Of a stretch of DNA of 64,000 bases, positions 27,017 through 35,360 are shown piece after piece (position 1 is the stretch's first letter; the number at the start of each line of letters is the position of its first letter). The stretch is from Sphingobium sp. AP50. Lineage in GTDB: Bacteria; Pseudomonadota; Alphaproteobacteria; Sphingomonadales; Sphingomonadaceae. The stretch lies in contig NZ_FNYZ01000019.1 of assembly GCF_900109095.1 (NCBI RefSeq), positions 44,838 to 108,837 of the forward strand, in the 5' to 3' direction. The position numbers and the translations under genes were made by a program. A model generated the notes under the pieces. It had not been told where the DNA came from and made no database searches. It saw nothing but the letters and a program-made list of their open reading frames with translations.

Positions 27017-28224
27017 CCAGTCCGACGCTGGCCCAGCGTCAGCATCACTAGTGCCATCAGCGTGAAGCTGCCGCCCAGCAACAGCGTCAGCGGCAGCACC
27101 GCCATCGACGGCAACAGCGACACCGCGCCGCTCGCCAGCGCGGTGATCGCCAGTTGCAGCGTGCCGAGCAAACCGGCGGCCGCGCCCGCACCGCCCGCAG
27201 CAGCATCCAGTGCGGAAATCGCCGCCGGGGTCAGCACCAGCCCAGCCAGCGCGAAGAGCAGCATGGCGTAAAGCTGGAACGCGGCGATCGAGACAGCGAG
27301 TGAGACACTTGTCAGCGCCATCAACGCCGACGCCCCGATCGCAATAAGCGCAGCCACCGTCACCAGCCGCCGTGCGCCCAGCCGCCGCATCATCGTCGGC
27401 GCAAATTGGGTGGCGACGATCGACGTCCCGGCGTTGAGCGCCAGTAGCAGGCTATAGTGATGGGCGGTCAGGCCAAAGCCCTGCGTGTAGAGAAAGGGCG
27501 CGGCAGTCACGAAGGCGAAGGGAATGGTCGTCCCCAGACCCGCGACCATGGTCCAGCCAAGAAAGGCCGGACTGGTCAGCAACTGCCGATAGCTGGCCAG
27601 CATCGGCAATTGATGCAGGCGCCGCTCCGGTGGCAGCGATTCCGGCAGGAACAGCAACACCGCCAGCATCGCGATCCCGCCCCCGCCCGCCAGCAGCGTG
27701 AACAAGCCACGCCATGACATCATCTGGAGCAGGAAACTGCCGGCCAGCGGCGCAAGTACCGGCGAAATGCCGATGATCAGGAAGGTGAAGGCCATCAGCT
27801 TCGCCGCCCGATGACCGTTGAACCGATCGCGGATCATAGCCCGCACGCTGGATGTGCCCGCGCAGGCGCCCATGCCCTGAAGGAAACGGCAGAGGATCAG
27901 TTGATCGAGGCTGGTCGCCGCCGAACAGGCGATCGAGGCGAGGATGAACAGCGTCAGCCCGCCGAGCAAAGGCCGCCGCCGCCCATAATGATCCCCCAGC
28001 GTCCCAAGCGGGATCTGCGCCAGCGCCAGCCCCAGAAAGAAGGCGGACAGGGTGCGCTGTATCCCGCCCGTATCCACCGCGAAGCTGCGCGCCATGCCCG
28101 GCATCGCGGGCAGATAGAGATCGATCGCCAGTGGCCCCAGCGACGACAGGAAGCCAAAGGCGATGCCCAAAGCCAGACTGGGTTCCCCTTGCACCCCGGC
28201 TATCCTATCCTTGGTCGCCGCCAT
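27013..28224 (-). CDS. MFS transporter, Bcr/CflA (DHA1) drug-efflux type
   Basis: A 403-residue protein with 12 predicted membrane segments. The DHA1 signature GLALAQIPLGTLGDHYGRRRPLLGG lies after the second helix and the FAVDTGGIQRTLSAFFLGLA type helix precedes it. FLQGMGACAGTSSVRAMIRDRF is typical of Bcr/CflA proteins. Its promoter holds a perfect ATAACGATCGTTAT palindrome 20 bp before the start, linking it to the catabolic regulon. It probably exports a toxic phenolic, or is recruited as an aromatic transporter. Confidence 0.88.
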   Translation of the reverse strand: MAATKDRIAGVQGEPSLALGIAFGFLSSLGPLAIDLYLPAMPGMARSFAVDTGGIQRTLSAFFLGLALAQIPLGTLGDHYGRRRPLLGGLTLFILASIACSAATSLDQLILCRFLQGMGACAGTSSVRAMIRDRFNGHRAAKLMAFTFLIIGISPVLAPLAGSFLLQMMSWRGLFTLLAGGGGIAMLAVLLFLPESLPPERRLHQLPMLASYRQLLTSPAFLGWTMVAGLGTTIPFAFVTAAPFLYTQGFGLTAHHYSLLLALNAGTSIVATQFAPTMMRRLGARRLVTVAALIAIGASALMALTSVSLAVSIAAFQLYAMLLFALAGLVLTPAAISALDAAAGGAGAAAGLLGTLQLAITALASGAVSLLPSMAVLPLTLLLGGSFTLMALVMLTLGQRRTG

Positions 28225-28244
28225 CCCTGTCTCTCCCTTTATTA

Positions 28245-28258
28245 ATAACGATCGTTAT
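28245..28258. promoter_or_regulatory. Recurrent palindrome box A2 before the MFS efflux gene
   Basis: A perfect ATAACGATCGTTAT lies 21 bp upstream of the minus-strand MFS start. On that strand TTGTGC followed after about 15 bp by TATAAC could form the promoter, with the box overlapping the -10. Confidence 0.75.
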
Positions 28259-28336
28259 ATTTATTCCGTCGATCGCACAAGCCGGGATGCGGACGGCAAT
28301 GGCATGATCGAAAGACGCGCATCGCCGGTTTACAAC

Positions 28337-28353
28337 TGTGTCATAAGCATACA
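28337..28353. promoter_or_regulatory. Putative FerC operator 3 (upstream of AAHS transporter)
   Basis: The plus strand reads TGTGTCATAAGCATACA, matching consensus TGTRTCMYNRGCRYAYW. It is 38 bp before the aromatic acid transporter. The same intergenic region also carries box A2 for the divergent efflux gene. Confidence 0.65.
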
Positions 28354-28391
28354 GTATCGGGCGCAAGAACGAACAGGAGAGGATCGCCGCC

Positions 28392-29723
28392 ATGGCATCG
28401 ACCCAGACCATTGCCTTGCCGGCGGACGATCCCCGCGCTATCTTGGCCGCCCGACCAATGGGGCCGCCCCAATGTCTTGCGATCGCCATCTGCTTTCTTC
28501 TGAGCGCGCTCGACGGCTTTGACATATTGGCCGTTACTTTCGCCGCACCGGGCATCGCGCGGCAATGGGATGTCGGGCCGGGGGCGATCGGGCTGGTCGT
28601 ATCGGCAGGTCTCGCCGGCATGGTGGTCGGGTCGCTGACCCTGGGCCAACTGGCCGACCGGATCGGCCGACGTCCGCAGGTGCTGCTGTGCCTCGCCATC
28701 ATGATAGTGGGCATGTTCGCCTCGGCCTTCGCGCCCAATGTCGTGCTGCTCTGCCTGTTGCGGGCCTTTACCGGCCTTGGCCTTGGCGCGGTGCTGGCGT
28801 CGATCAACGCGCTTTCGGCCGAATTCGCCAACCGGCGCCGCCGCGATCTGGCCGTCAGCATCATGGCAGCGGGCTATCCGGTGGGGGGCATCGTCGGCGG
28901 CTGGGCCGCGGCGCAACTGCTCAAACATCATGGCTGGGAATCGATCTTCCTGTTCGGGGCGGCGGCTACGGCGGCGATCGTACCGCTGGTGCTGCTGTTC
29001 CTGCCGGAATCGATCGGCTGGCTGGCGACGCGCGGCGGGCCGGATGCGCTGGCGCGGATCAATGCCATCCTTGGGCGGCTGGGCCAGCCCCATGCCGCGC
29101 GCATCGCCACTATCGACGCACCAAAGGCGGCGATGGCGACGCTCTTCACCCATCGCTATCGCGTCACGACGATCGCGCTGATCGCCATGTACGGCCTGCA
29201 TATGATGACCTTCTATTATGCGCTGGGCTGGACGCCCTCGCTGGTCGTGGCGCTGGGCTTCGATCCGTCACAGGCGACGATCGTATCCGTGGTGATGAAT
29301 ATGGGCGGCGCGACCGGCGGGCTGGTGCTGGGCCTCCTCTCGCCGCGTCTGGGCCTGCGTCCGCTGGTGATCATCGGGCTTGTCGGCGCCACCATCGCGG
29401 TCGCCGCCTTCGGTGCGGTCCCCGCCGACATCATCCTGTTGCAGGCCGCTGCCTTCCTGCTCGGTTTCCTGTCCAATGGCGCGGTCGTGGGCCTCTATGC
29501 GCTGATCGCCAATATCTACCCCACCACGCTGCGCGCGACGGGCACGGGGGCGGTGATCGGCTTTGGTCGGTGCGGCGCGGCCCTGGGGCCGTTCATGGCG
29601 GGGCAGTTGCTGGCCTTCGGCGCGGGCCGGGGCGTGACCTCCCTGTTGCTGGCGCTGGGTTCAGGCCTGGCTGCACTGGTGCTGATCACCGCGCGGTTGC
29701 AGGTCGCGGACGAAGAGGATTGA
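28392..29723 (+). CDS. MFS transporter, aromatic acid:H+ symporter (AAHS) family
   Basis: A 443-residue protein with 12 membrane segments. AAHS hallmarks: ALDGFDILAVTFAAPGI in helix 1 (D-G-x-D motif), LGQLADRIGRRPQVLLC in the loop between helices 2 and 3, FLPESIGWLATRGGPDAL before the central loop, and ANIYPTTLRATGTGAVIGFGRCGAALGP in the C-terminal half. The family imports benzoate, vanillate, protocatechuate and hydroxycinnamates. A FerC-type operator upstream suggests ferulate or vanillate as substrate. Confidence 0.88.
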   Translation: MASTQTIALPADDPRAILAARPMGPPQCLAIAICFLLSALDGFDILAVTFAAPGIARQWDVGPGAIGLVVSAGLAGMVVGSLTLGQLADRIGRRPQVLLCLAIMIVGMFASAFAPNVVLLCLLRAFTGLGLGAVLASINALSAEFANRRRRDLAVSIMAAGYPVGGIVGGWAAAQLLKHHGWESIFLFGAAATAAIVPLVLLFLPESIGWLATRGGPDALARINAILGRLGQPHAARIATIDAPKAAMATLFTHRYRVTTIALIAMYGLHMMTFYYALGWTPSLVVALGFDPSQATIVSVVMNMGGATGGLVLGLLSPRLGLRPLVIIGLVGATIAVAAFGAVPADIILLQAAAFLLGFLSNGAVVGLYALIANIYPTTLRATGTGAVIGFGRCGAALGPFMAGQLLAFGAGRGVTSLLLALGSGLAALVLITARLQVADEED

Positions 29724-29731
29724 GAGAAAAA

Positions 29732-29763
29732 GGGGCGTTCGACCATGGCCGAACGCCCCTTTG
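29732..29763. terminator. Bidirectional terminator after AAHS transporter
   Basis: GGGGCGTTCG (29732-29741) pairs with CGAACGCCCC (29750-29759), loop of 8 nt, followed by TTT and preceded by an A-run. It serves the convergent transporter and folB units. Confidence 0.9.
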
Positions 29764-29766
29764 TCT

Positions 29767-30120
29767 TCATCGACCCATGCAGACTTCCACCCCGGCCAGT
29801 CCGCGCGTGATGGCGAAGGGCTTGTCGACGCTGATGCGCGCATGGATTACCCCCGGCATGGCCAGGCAACGATCGCCCAGCCGCTGGGCGAAGGTTTCGA
29901 TCAGCGGGATATGCACCAGCGCCAGTTCCTCGGCCGCTTGCGCCACCCGGCGATAATCCACCGTCTCGCCAATCCCCTCGATCCGGCCCGCCTCCAGCGT
30001 CAGGTCGACCGAAATCACCAGCGGCTGTCGCCGCCCGATCTCGTCGGGATTGATGCCGATATCGGCCAGCAGCGGCAGGTCGCGGACCCGCACGATCGTC
30101 GTGCATCGTATTTCAGTCAT
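29767..30120 (-). CDS. folB: Dihydroneopterin aldolase-like protein
   Basis: A 117-residue FolB-fold protein (TTIVRVRDLPLLADIGINPDEIGRRQPLVISVDLTLEA, ETVDYRRVAQAAEELALVHIPLIETFAQRLGDRCLAM, VHARISVDKPFAITRGLAGVEVCM). FolB makes 6-hydroxymethyl-dihydropterin for folate synthesis. Its start overlaps the end of folD, making it the last gene of metF-purU-folD-folB. The active-site Glu region (IGINPDEIGR) is recognisable. A folate biosynthesis gene inside a C1-oxidation operon suggests raised cofactor demand during demethylation. Confidence 0.82.
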   Translation of the reverse strand: MTEIRCTTIVRVRDLPLLADIGINPDEIGRRQPLVISVDLTLEAGRIEGIGETVDYRRVAQAAEELALVHIPLIETFAQRLGDRCLAMPGVIHARISVDKPFAITRGLAGVEVCMGR

Positions 30121-30976
30121 GACGGGCCCTCTCTGCGGCCATTATCGTATTGCTCAGCAGGCAGGCGATGGTCATCGGCCCCACGCCGCCCGGCACCGGC
30201 GTCACCGCCCGTGCATGGTCCAGTTCATGGGTGGCGCAATCGCCCGTCAAACGGGTCGATCCGTCTGGCTGGGCAACCCGCGTGATGCCGACATCGATCA
30301 CGATCGCGCCCGGCTTCACCCAATAGCCGCGCACCAGATGCGGCGCCCCGGCGGCGGCCACGATAATATCCGCCTTGCGTGCGATATCGGGCAGGTCGCG
30401 CGTTTCGATATGGGTGACGGTCACGGTCGCTTCCCGCTCCAGCAATAGCATGGCGACCGGCTTGCCCACGATATTGGACTTGCCGATCACCACCACGTCC
30501 AGCCCGCGATAATCCGTCACGACGCTGTCCAGCAGTTTCATGATGCCCAGCGGCGTGCAGGGGACGAGGCCCCCGGTCCCGGTGGAAAGCCGCCCGACAT
30601 TGACCGGATGGAAGCCATCGACATCCTTGGCCGGATCGATCCGGTCCAGCACGCGGGCGGCATCGATCTGCGGCGGCAAGGGCAACTGGATCAATATCCC
30701 GTCGATGTCGCTATCGCCATTCAGTCGGTCGATCAGGTCGATCAGCGTTGCCTGCGCCGTATCGCCGGGCAGCCGATGTTCGACCGACCGGATGCCGGCC
30801 TTGCCGCATTCCGCCACCTTGCGCCCGACATAGACTATGCTCGCGGGATCGCTGCCGACCAATATCACCGCCAGCGCGGGGGCATGGCCGGTGCGGGCGT
30901 GCAAGGCGGCCACCCGCGTTGCCGTCTCTGCCGACAGGGCACGCGCCAAAGCGCGCCCGTCGATCCTTTTCGCCAC
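30113..30976 (-). CDS. folD: Methylenetetrahydrofolate dehydrogenase / methenyl-THF cyclohydrolase
   Basis: A 287-residue bifunctional FolD. The N-terminal AKRIDGRALARAL aligns with E. coli FolD. Catalytic Lys is in SIVYVGRKVAECGKAGI; family motifs are DGILIQLPLPPQIDAARVLDRIDPAKDVDGFHPVNVG and VVIGKSNIVGKPVAMLLL; the end is VTPVPGGVGPMTIACLLSNT. It interconverts methylene-, methenyl- and 10-formyl-THF. GTG 30976, with GAGG upstream and 4 nt after purU, is preferred; ATG 31012 would overlap purU by 32 bp. It links MetF (methyl-THF oxidation) to PurU (formate release). Confidence 0.92.
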   Translation of the reverse strand: MAKRIDGRALARALSAETATRVAALHARTGHAPALAVILVGSDPASIVYVGRKVAECGKAGIRSVEHRLPGDTAQATLIDLIDRLNGDSDIDGILIQLPLPPQIDAARVLDRIDPAKDVDGFHPVNVGRLSTGTGGLVPCTPLGIMKLLDSVVTDYRGLDVVVIGKSNIVGKPVAMLLLEREATVTVTHIETRDLPDIARKADIIVAAAGAPHLVRGYWVKPGAIVIDVGITRVAQPDGSTRLTGDCATHELDHARAVTPVPGGVGPMTIACLLSNTIMAAERARHD

Positions 30977-30980
30977 GGCC

Positions 30981-31835
30981 TCAGGCCTTGAAGACGACAG
31001 TGCGTGCGCCATTCTGGAAGACCCGCCCCTGAAGATGATGCTGCACGGCGGTTGCCAGCACGCGCCGTTCGATGTCGCGACCCTTGCGGACCAGATCGTC
31101 GGGCGTATCGGCATGGTTGATCGCCTCGACATCCTGATGGATGATCGGCCCTTCGTCCAGGTCGGCGGTTACATAATGGGCCGTCGCGCCGATCATCTTC
31201 ACGCCGCGCTCATGCGCCTGATGATAGGGTTTGGCCCCCTTGAAACCGGGCAGGAAACTGTGGTGGATGTTGATGCACCGGCCCGACAGGAATCCGGCTA
31301 GATCGTCGCTCAATATCTGCATATAGCGCGCCAGCACGATCAGATCGGCGCCGCTCTGGTCCACGATCGCCTTGATCTGCGCTTCCTGCTGCGGCTTGCT
31401 GTCCTTGGTGATCGGCAGATGGTGATAGGGCAGGTCGCCCATCAGCGACGTCGTCAGCACATGCTGCGGATGGTTGCTGACGATGCCGACCACGTCCATG
31501 TCCAGTTCGCCGATGCGCCAGCGATATAGAAGGTCGCCGAGGCAATGGTCGAACTTGCTGACCAGCAGCAGCACCTTCTGCCGCTCGCTGCGGCGGCGCA
31601 GCGTCCAGTCCATGCCGCGTTCCTGCGCCAGCGCTGTGAAGCCGCTCTCCAGCGCTGCGATATCGCCGTCGCCAATCTCGAATTCGACCCGCATGAAGAA
31701 GCGGTCGGTCAGCTTGTCATTATATTGCTGCGCGTCGGTAATGTTGCCGCCCTGCCGCGTCAGGAAGGTCGCGACATCGGCGACCAGCCCCGGCCGGTCG
31801 TCGCATTGCAGGGTGAGGGTGCAGATTTCGGTCAC
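30981..31835 (-). CDS. purU: Formyltetrahydrofolate deformylase
   Basis: A 284-residue protein. An N-terminal ACT domain (TLTLQCDDRPGLVADVATFLTRQGGNITDAQQYND) precedes the formyltransferase-like hydrolase core (VVGIVSNHPQHV, DLIVLARYMQILSDDLAGFLSGRCINIHHSFLPGFKGAKPY, GATAHYVTADLDEGPIIHQDV). The catalytic N-H-D set is present (NIHHSF and DEGPII). It hydrolyses 10-formyl-THF to formate and THF, regenerating THF without ATP. In SYK-6-type systems a formyl-THF ligase (LigH) does the equivalent step; here PurU replaces it. Confidence 0.93.
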   Translation of the reverse strand: MTEICTLTLQCDDRPGLVADVATFLTRQGGNITDAQQYNDKLTDRFFMRVEFEIGDGDIAALESGFTALAQERGMDWTLRRRSERQKVLLLVSKFDHCLGDLLYRWRIGELDMDVVGIVSNHPQHVLTTSLMGDLPYHHLPITKDSKPQQEAQIKAIVDQSGADLIVLARYMQILSDDLAGFLSGRCINIHHSFLPGFKGAKPYHQAHERGVKMIGATAHYVTADLDEGPIIHQDVEAINHADTPDDLVRKGRDIERRVLATAVQHHLQGRVFQNGARTVVFKA

Positions 31836-31863
31836 GTTCGTCTCTCTCCACTGATCGGCGCGC

Positions 31864-32733
31864 TCAGGGGCGGGCCGTATAATCGTTGATCCATTCGACC
31901 GTGCGGGTCAGGCCGCCAAACGGATAGAAATGCAGCCGCACCTTGCCATGCTGCGCGGCCAGGCCCTTGCCCAGCGCGTCGACCAGCTTGTCCGGGCCGG
32001 CGGTGCCGATCAGCTTGGTGATCGAAATGCCATATTTGGTGAGCACCGACGTCGATGCGCCCACGCCGCAGCGCGCGGCAAAGCGCATCAGCGTCTTGAT
32101 GCCCGCCGGGCCGGGCACGCCGATCCGCACCGGCGCATCGATCCCGCGCGCGCGCAGTTCGACCAGCCATTGCAGGATCGGCGCGGCGTCGAAGCCGAAC
32201 TGGGTGACGATCAGCGGCGCCATGTTGCGGCTGGCAATTTCGGCGCATTTGTCGATCAGCACTTCGAACGTCTGTTCGCGGCTCATATTGGGATGGCCTT
32301 CGGGATGGCCGCCGATGCCGATCGCCTTGATCCCGGCCCGCTCGAACGCGCCGGTGCGGATCAGCGCCATGCTGTCGCTATAGGGGCCAGCGGCCTCGGC
32401 CGGGTCGCCGGCGATGACGAAGCAGCGTCGCACCCCCGCCTCGCGCACGACGGCCGCCAGATAGGTCTCGAAATCGTCGCCTGACTCCAGCCTGCGCGCG
32501 GAAAAATGCGGCATCGGTTCAAAGCCCAGATCGCGCACCGCCTTCGTTGCGGCAATTCGCGCCTCCAGCGACTCGCCGGGAAGGAAGGTGACGGCGACCG
32601 GGGTTTCCGCCGCCATGGCGGGCGCGGCCTCGACCAGCGCTTCCATATCCTTGGCGGTCATCTCCAGAGAATAGCCGTCGGTCATGCCCTTCGGCGGCAA
32701 ATCCCAGTTCGGATGGATCGACGGCAGGCTCAT
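31864..32733 (-). CDS. metF: Methylenetetrahydrofolate reductase
   Basis: A 289-residue FAD-dependent TIM-barrel enzyme: TPVAVTFLPGESLEARIAATKAVRDLGFEPMPHFSARRL, RCFVIAGDPAEAAGPYSDSMALI, IGIGGHPEGHPNMS, LIVTQFGFDAAPILQWL, PVRIGVPGPAGIKTLMRFAARCGVG. Here it would run toward oxidation, converting the 5-methyl-THF made by the LigM-like demethylase to 5,10-methylene-THF. It is the first gene of the minus-strand C1 operon and is divergent from the hydrolase-ligM pair, with a FerC-type site in the shared promoter. Confidence 0.9.
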   Translation of the reverse strand: MSLPSIHPNWDLPPKGMTDGYSLEMTAKDMEALVEAAPAMAAETPVAVTFLPGESLEARIAATKAVRDLGFEPMPHFSARRLESGDDFETYLAAVVREAGVRRCFVIAGDPAEAAGPYSDSMALIRTGAFERAGIKAIGIGGHPEGHPNMSREQTFEVLIDKCAEIASRNMAPLIVTQFGFDAAPILQWLVELRARGIDAPVRIGVPGPAGIKTLMRFAARCGVGASTSVLTKYGISITKLIGTAGPDKLVDALGKGLAAQHGKVRLHFYPFGGLTRTVEWINDYTARP

Positions 32734-32801
32734 GATTCTCTCCCGATAGGACTGGTTCCGGGGGCAGGCTGGCGCATCGCGTGGCGCTCTTTGTATCCCC
32801 G

Positions 32802-32818
32802 GCGCATTTTCCCTCTAG
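32802..32818. promoter_or_regulatory. Putative FerC operator 4 (metF / ligM divergent promoter)
   Basis: The plus strand reads TGTATCCCCGGCGCATT, agreeing with the other four sites except at the last two positions. It lies 68 bp before metF and 34 bp before the hydrolase gene. Confidence 0.55.
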
Positions 32819-32852
32819 GCCATCCGCAAAGATTCGTATAGATGAAATATTC

Positions 32853-33614
32853 ATGAGTGCGAAATCATCGGAGAAGGGCGCAACGACGCCGCTGGTCATC
32901 CTTCCGGGGCTGATCTGCGATTCGCGCATGTTCGGTGAGACGCTGGCGGCCATCCCCGGCAGCATGGTGATCGACGGCTTTTATGGCGGCGCCGACCGGA
33001 TCGAGGCGATGGCCGATTATGCGCTGGCGCGCATGCCTGAACGCTGCGCTTTGCTCGGCCACTCCATGGGCGCGCGCGTCGCGCTGGAGGTGATCCGCAA
33101 GGCGCCGGAGCGGGTCGAGCGGCTGGCGCTGGTCGATACCGGCACCCATCCGGTCAAGCCCGGCGAGCAGGACGGCCGTTACCGGCTGCGCGATCTGGGC
33201 CGTGTGCAGGGCATGGCGGCGCTGGTGAGCCAGTGGCTGCCGCCGATGATGGGTTTTGCCGGTCTGCGCGATGAAGCGCTGATGGACCGACTGTACGCCA
33301 TGGCCGTTTCGGCCGGCATTTCGACGTTCGAAGCGCAGATCGAGGCGCTGCTCCACCGCCCGGTAGTGGATGCGCTGTTGCCGACTATCGTCTGCCCGAC
33401 CCTCGTCGCGGTCGGTCGCCAGGACCAATGGTCCCCGGTCGCCCAGCATGAAGCGATTGCCGTCGCGCTCCCCGATGCCCGGCTGCGGGTGGTCGAGCAT
33501 GCCGGCCATATGATGCCCTCAGAATCGCCGCAGGCCTTTAACCAGATCGTCCGGGAATGGCTTGGCCAACCCGCCCCGATACATGTCCAATATCAAGTCG
33601 AAGGAGAGGTTTGA
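32853..33614 (+). CDS. Alpha/beta hydrolase upstream of the O-demethylase
   Basis: A 253-residue alpha/beta hydrolase: oxyanion VILPGLICDSRMFGET, nucleophile Ser in ALLGHSMGARVALEVIRKAPERV, late Asp in VGRQDQWSPV and His in EHAGHMMPSESP. The stop codon abuts the ligM-like start, so the two are coupled. It may cleave an aromatic ester or a related conjugate to feed the demethylase; the substrate is not readable. ATG 32853 is chosen with no strong ribosome site visible; the 24-codon longer frame begins within the promoter. Confidence 0.82.
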   Translation: MSAKSSEKGATTPLVILPGLICDSRMFGETLAAIPGSMVIDGFYGGADRIEAMADYALARMPERCALLGHSMGARVALEVIRKAPERVERLALVDTGTHPVKPGEQDGRYRLRDLGRVQGMAALVSQWLPPMMGFAGLRDEALMDRLYAMAVSAGISTFEAQIEALLHRPVVDALLPTIVCPTLVAVGRQDQWSPVAQHEAIAVALPDARLRVVEHAGHMMPSESPQAFNQIVREWLGQPAPIHVQYQVEGEV

Positions 33615-35015
33615 ATGACCGACAAGACCCTGCAACAGCTGCTCGATGAAAAGGGCGACATCGTTGAATTCCTGCGCAACCAGCAGGTCGGCCCCAACGC
33701 TTATCCGGGCGTGCCGGGCGAATATAGCAACTGGCGCGACGAACAGCGCAGCTGGGCGGAAAGCTCGGTCCTGTTCAACCAGAGCTTCCACATGGTCGAC
33801 CTGCTCGTCACCGGCCCCGGCGCGTTCGACATGCTGGCCTATCTCGCCCCCAACAGTTTCAAGGGCTTCGTGCCGAACCGCGCCAAGCAATTCGCGCCCG
33901 TCACGCCCGAAGGCTATGTGATCGGCGACGTCATCCTCTTCTATCTGGAAGAAGAAAAGTTCGAACTGGTCGGCCGCGCGCCTTCGATCGAATGGGTCGA
34001 ATATTGGGCCTCGACCGGCAAGTGGGACGTGAAGGTGGAACGCGACGAGCGCACCATCGCCCGCCCGCTCGACCAGCAGGGCTATCGTCGCAACTATCGT
34101 TTCCAGCTTCAGGGTCCGAACGCCATGCCGGTGCTGGAAAAGGCGATGGGCCAGACCCCGCCGGACCTGAAATTCTTCCACATGGCGCCGATCATGATCG
34201 CCGGCGTCGAAGTGCGCGCGCTGCGCCACGGCATGGCCGGCCAGCCCGGCTACGAACTGTTTGGTCCGTGGGAAGATTATGATACCGTCCGCAACGCGCT
34301 GATCGAAGCGGGCAAGGATTATGGCCTGACGCTGTGCGGCGGCCGCACCTATTCGTCGAACACGCTGGAATCCGGCTGGATCCCCTCGCCGCTGCCCGCC
34401 ACCTACACCGGCGAAGGCTCGAAGGGCTTTCGCGAATGGATCGGCGAAAACAGCTATGAAGGCAAATGCTCGCTCGGCGGCAGCTTCGTCTCCGACAAGA
34501 TCGAGGATTATTATCTGAACCCGTGGGAGCTGGGCTATGGCATCATGGTCAAGTTCGACCATGAGTTCGTCGGCCGCGAAGCACTGGAAAAGATCAAGGA
34601 TCAGCCGCACCGCCAGAAGGTGACGCTGGCCCTGGATAACGAGGATATCGTCCGCGTCATGAGCTCCATGCTCCAGACCGGCGACAAGGCGAAGTTCCTC
34701 GAATTCCCCAGCGCGGTCTATTGCATGCACCCCTATGACGCGGTGCTGAAGGACGGCAAGACCGTCGGCCTCTCCACCTGGATTGGTTACACCATCAATG
34801 CCGGTCGTTTCCTGGCGCTGGCGATGGTCGACGCCGAGTTCGCCGCACCCGGCACCGAAGTGACGCTGCTGTGGGGCGAACCCAATGGCGGCACGAGCAA
34901 GCCGACCGTCGAACCGCATGTCCAGACCGAAATCAAGGCGATCGTCTCCTCGGTCCCCTATTCGGAAGCCGCGCGCGACAACTACGCCGACGGCTGGCGC
35001 ACCAAGGCCGCTTGA
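33615..35015 (+). CDS. ligM: Tetrahydrofolate-dependent aryl-ether O-demethylase, LigM/DesA type
   Basis: A 466-residue GcvT-fold methyltransferase of the vanillate/3-O-methylgallate (LigM) and syringate (DesA) demethylase group. Shared blocks with LigM include FNQSFHMVDL, LVGRAPSIEW, LRHGMAGQPGYELFGPW, YSSNTLESGWIPSPLPATYT, GGSFVSDKIEDYY and TLLWGEPNGGTSKPTVEPH. Tyr30, His59, Arg121 and Tyr246 line up with LigM residues that contact vanillate and THF (Tyr31, His60, Arg122, Tyr247, from memory). It moves the methoxyl methyl to THF, yielding protocatechuate from vanillate. metF/folD/purU diverge upstream. It looks divergent from SYK-6 LigM, so another methoxyarene cannot be excluded. Confidence 0.85.
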   Translation: MTDKTLQQLLDEKGDIVEFLRNQQVGPNAYPGVPGEYSNWRDEQRSWAESSVLFNQSFHMVDLLVTGPGAFDMLAYLAPNSFKGFVPNRAKQFAPVTPEGYVIGDVILFYLEEEKFELVGRAPSIEWVEYWASTGKWDVKVERDERTIARPLDQQGYRRNYRFQLQGPNAMPVLEKAMGQTPPDLKFFHMAPIMIAGVEVRALRHGMAGQPGYELFGPWEDYDTVRNALIEAGKDYGLTLCGGRTYSSNTLESGWIPSPLPATYTGEGSKGFREWIGENSYEGKCSLGGSFVSDKIEDYYLNPWELGYGIMVKFDHEFVGREALEKIKDQPHRQKVTLALDNEDIVRVMSSMLQTGDKAKFLEFPSAVYCMHPYDAVLKDGKTVGLSTWIGYTINAGRFLALAMVDAEFAAPGTEVTLLWGEPNGGTSKPTVEPHVQTEIKAIVSSVPYSEAARDNYADGWRTKAA

Positions 35016-35040
35016 CGGATCCTATCCCGAGCGGGAGGAG

Positions 35041-35076
35041 CGGGGGATGCCGAAAGGCTTCCCCCGTTTTCGTTTT
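35041..35076 (+). terminator. Intrinsic terminator after ligM
   Basis: The stem CGGGGGA-GCC and GGC-TCCCCCG (35041-35066) is followed by TTTTCGTTTT. Confidence 0.85.
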
Positions 35077-35100
35077 AGAGCAACGCGCTTTAAATCTGAT

Positions 35101-35215
35101 CCGTTCGCCCTGAGTAGGGACTGAGCTTGTCGAAGGCCCGTATCGAAGGGGCTGGTATGTCCCATCCTTCGATACGCCGCTTCGACTTCGCTCAGCGGCT
35201 ACTCAGGACGAACGG
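35101..35215. repeat. Sphingomonad-type extragenic palindromic repeats
   Basis: The arm CCGTTCGCCCTGAGTAG (35101) is mirrored by CTACTCAGGACGAACGG (35199-35215). Inner arms with TGTCGAAGG and CCTTCGATAC / GTATCGAAGG form a compound cruciform. The same element family recurs at 42800-42882 and as a fragment at 58078-58100. The 16-345 bp gap after ligM contains only this, the terminator and the Xre promoter. Confidence 0.8.
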
Positions 35216-35306
35216 CGGGTGGTTCAGATTTAATGCTGTTCGCTCTGGGAGAGGGTCAGGGGGTGGGCATAGCGCAACATTAAATCCACCAAAACTTGCC
35301 CACCTC

Positions 35307-35335
35307 TTGCCCCAACCTCATATGAGGCTTATATA
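35307..35335 (+). promoter_or_regulatory. Promoter with palindromic operator for Xre-RES
   Basis: TTGCCC (35307-35312) and TATATA (35330-35335) are 17 bp apart. The spacer contains a perfect 12-bp palindrome CCTCATATGAGG (35316-35327), a likely autorepressor site for the Xre antitoxin. Confidence 0.7.
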
Positions 35336-35360
35336 AACTCCAACTGAGGCAGGAGCGCAT

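Noticed and set aside
30977..31132. Longer folD starting within purU
   Set aside because: FolD alignment begins at VAKRIDGRAL, with GTG 30976 and a GAGG site; the upstream codons are purU antiphase.
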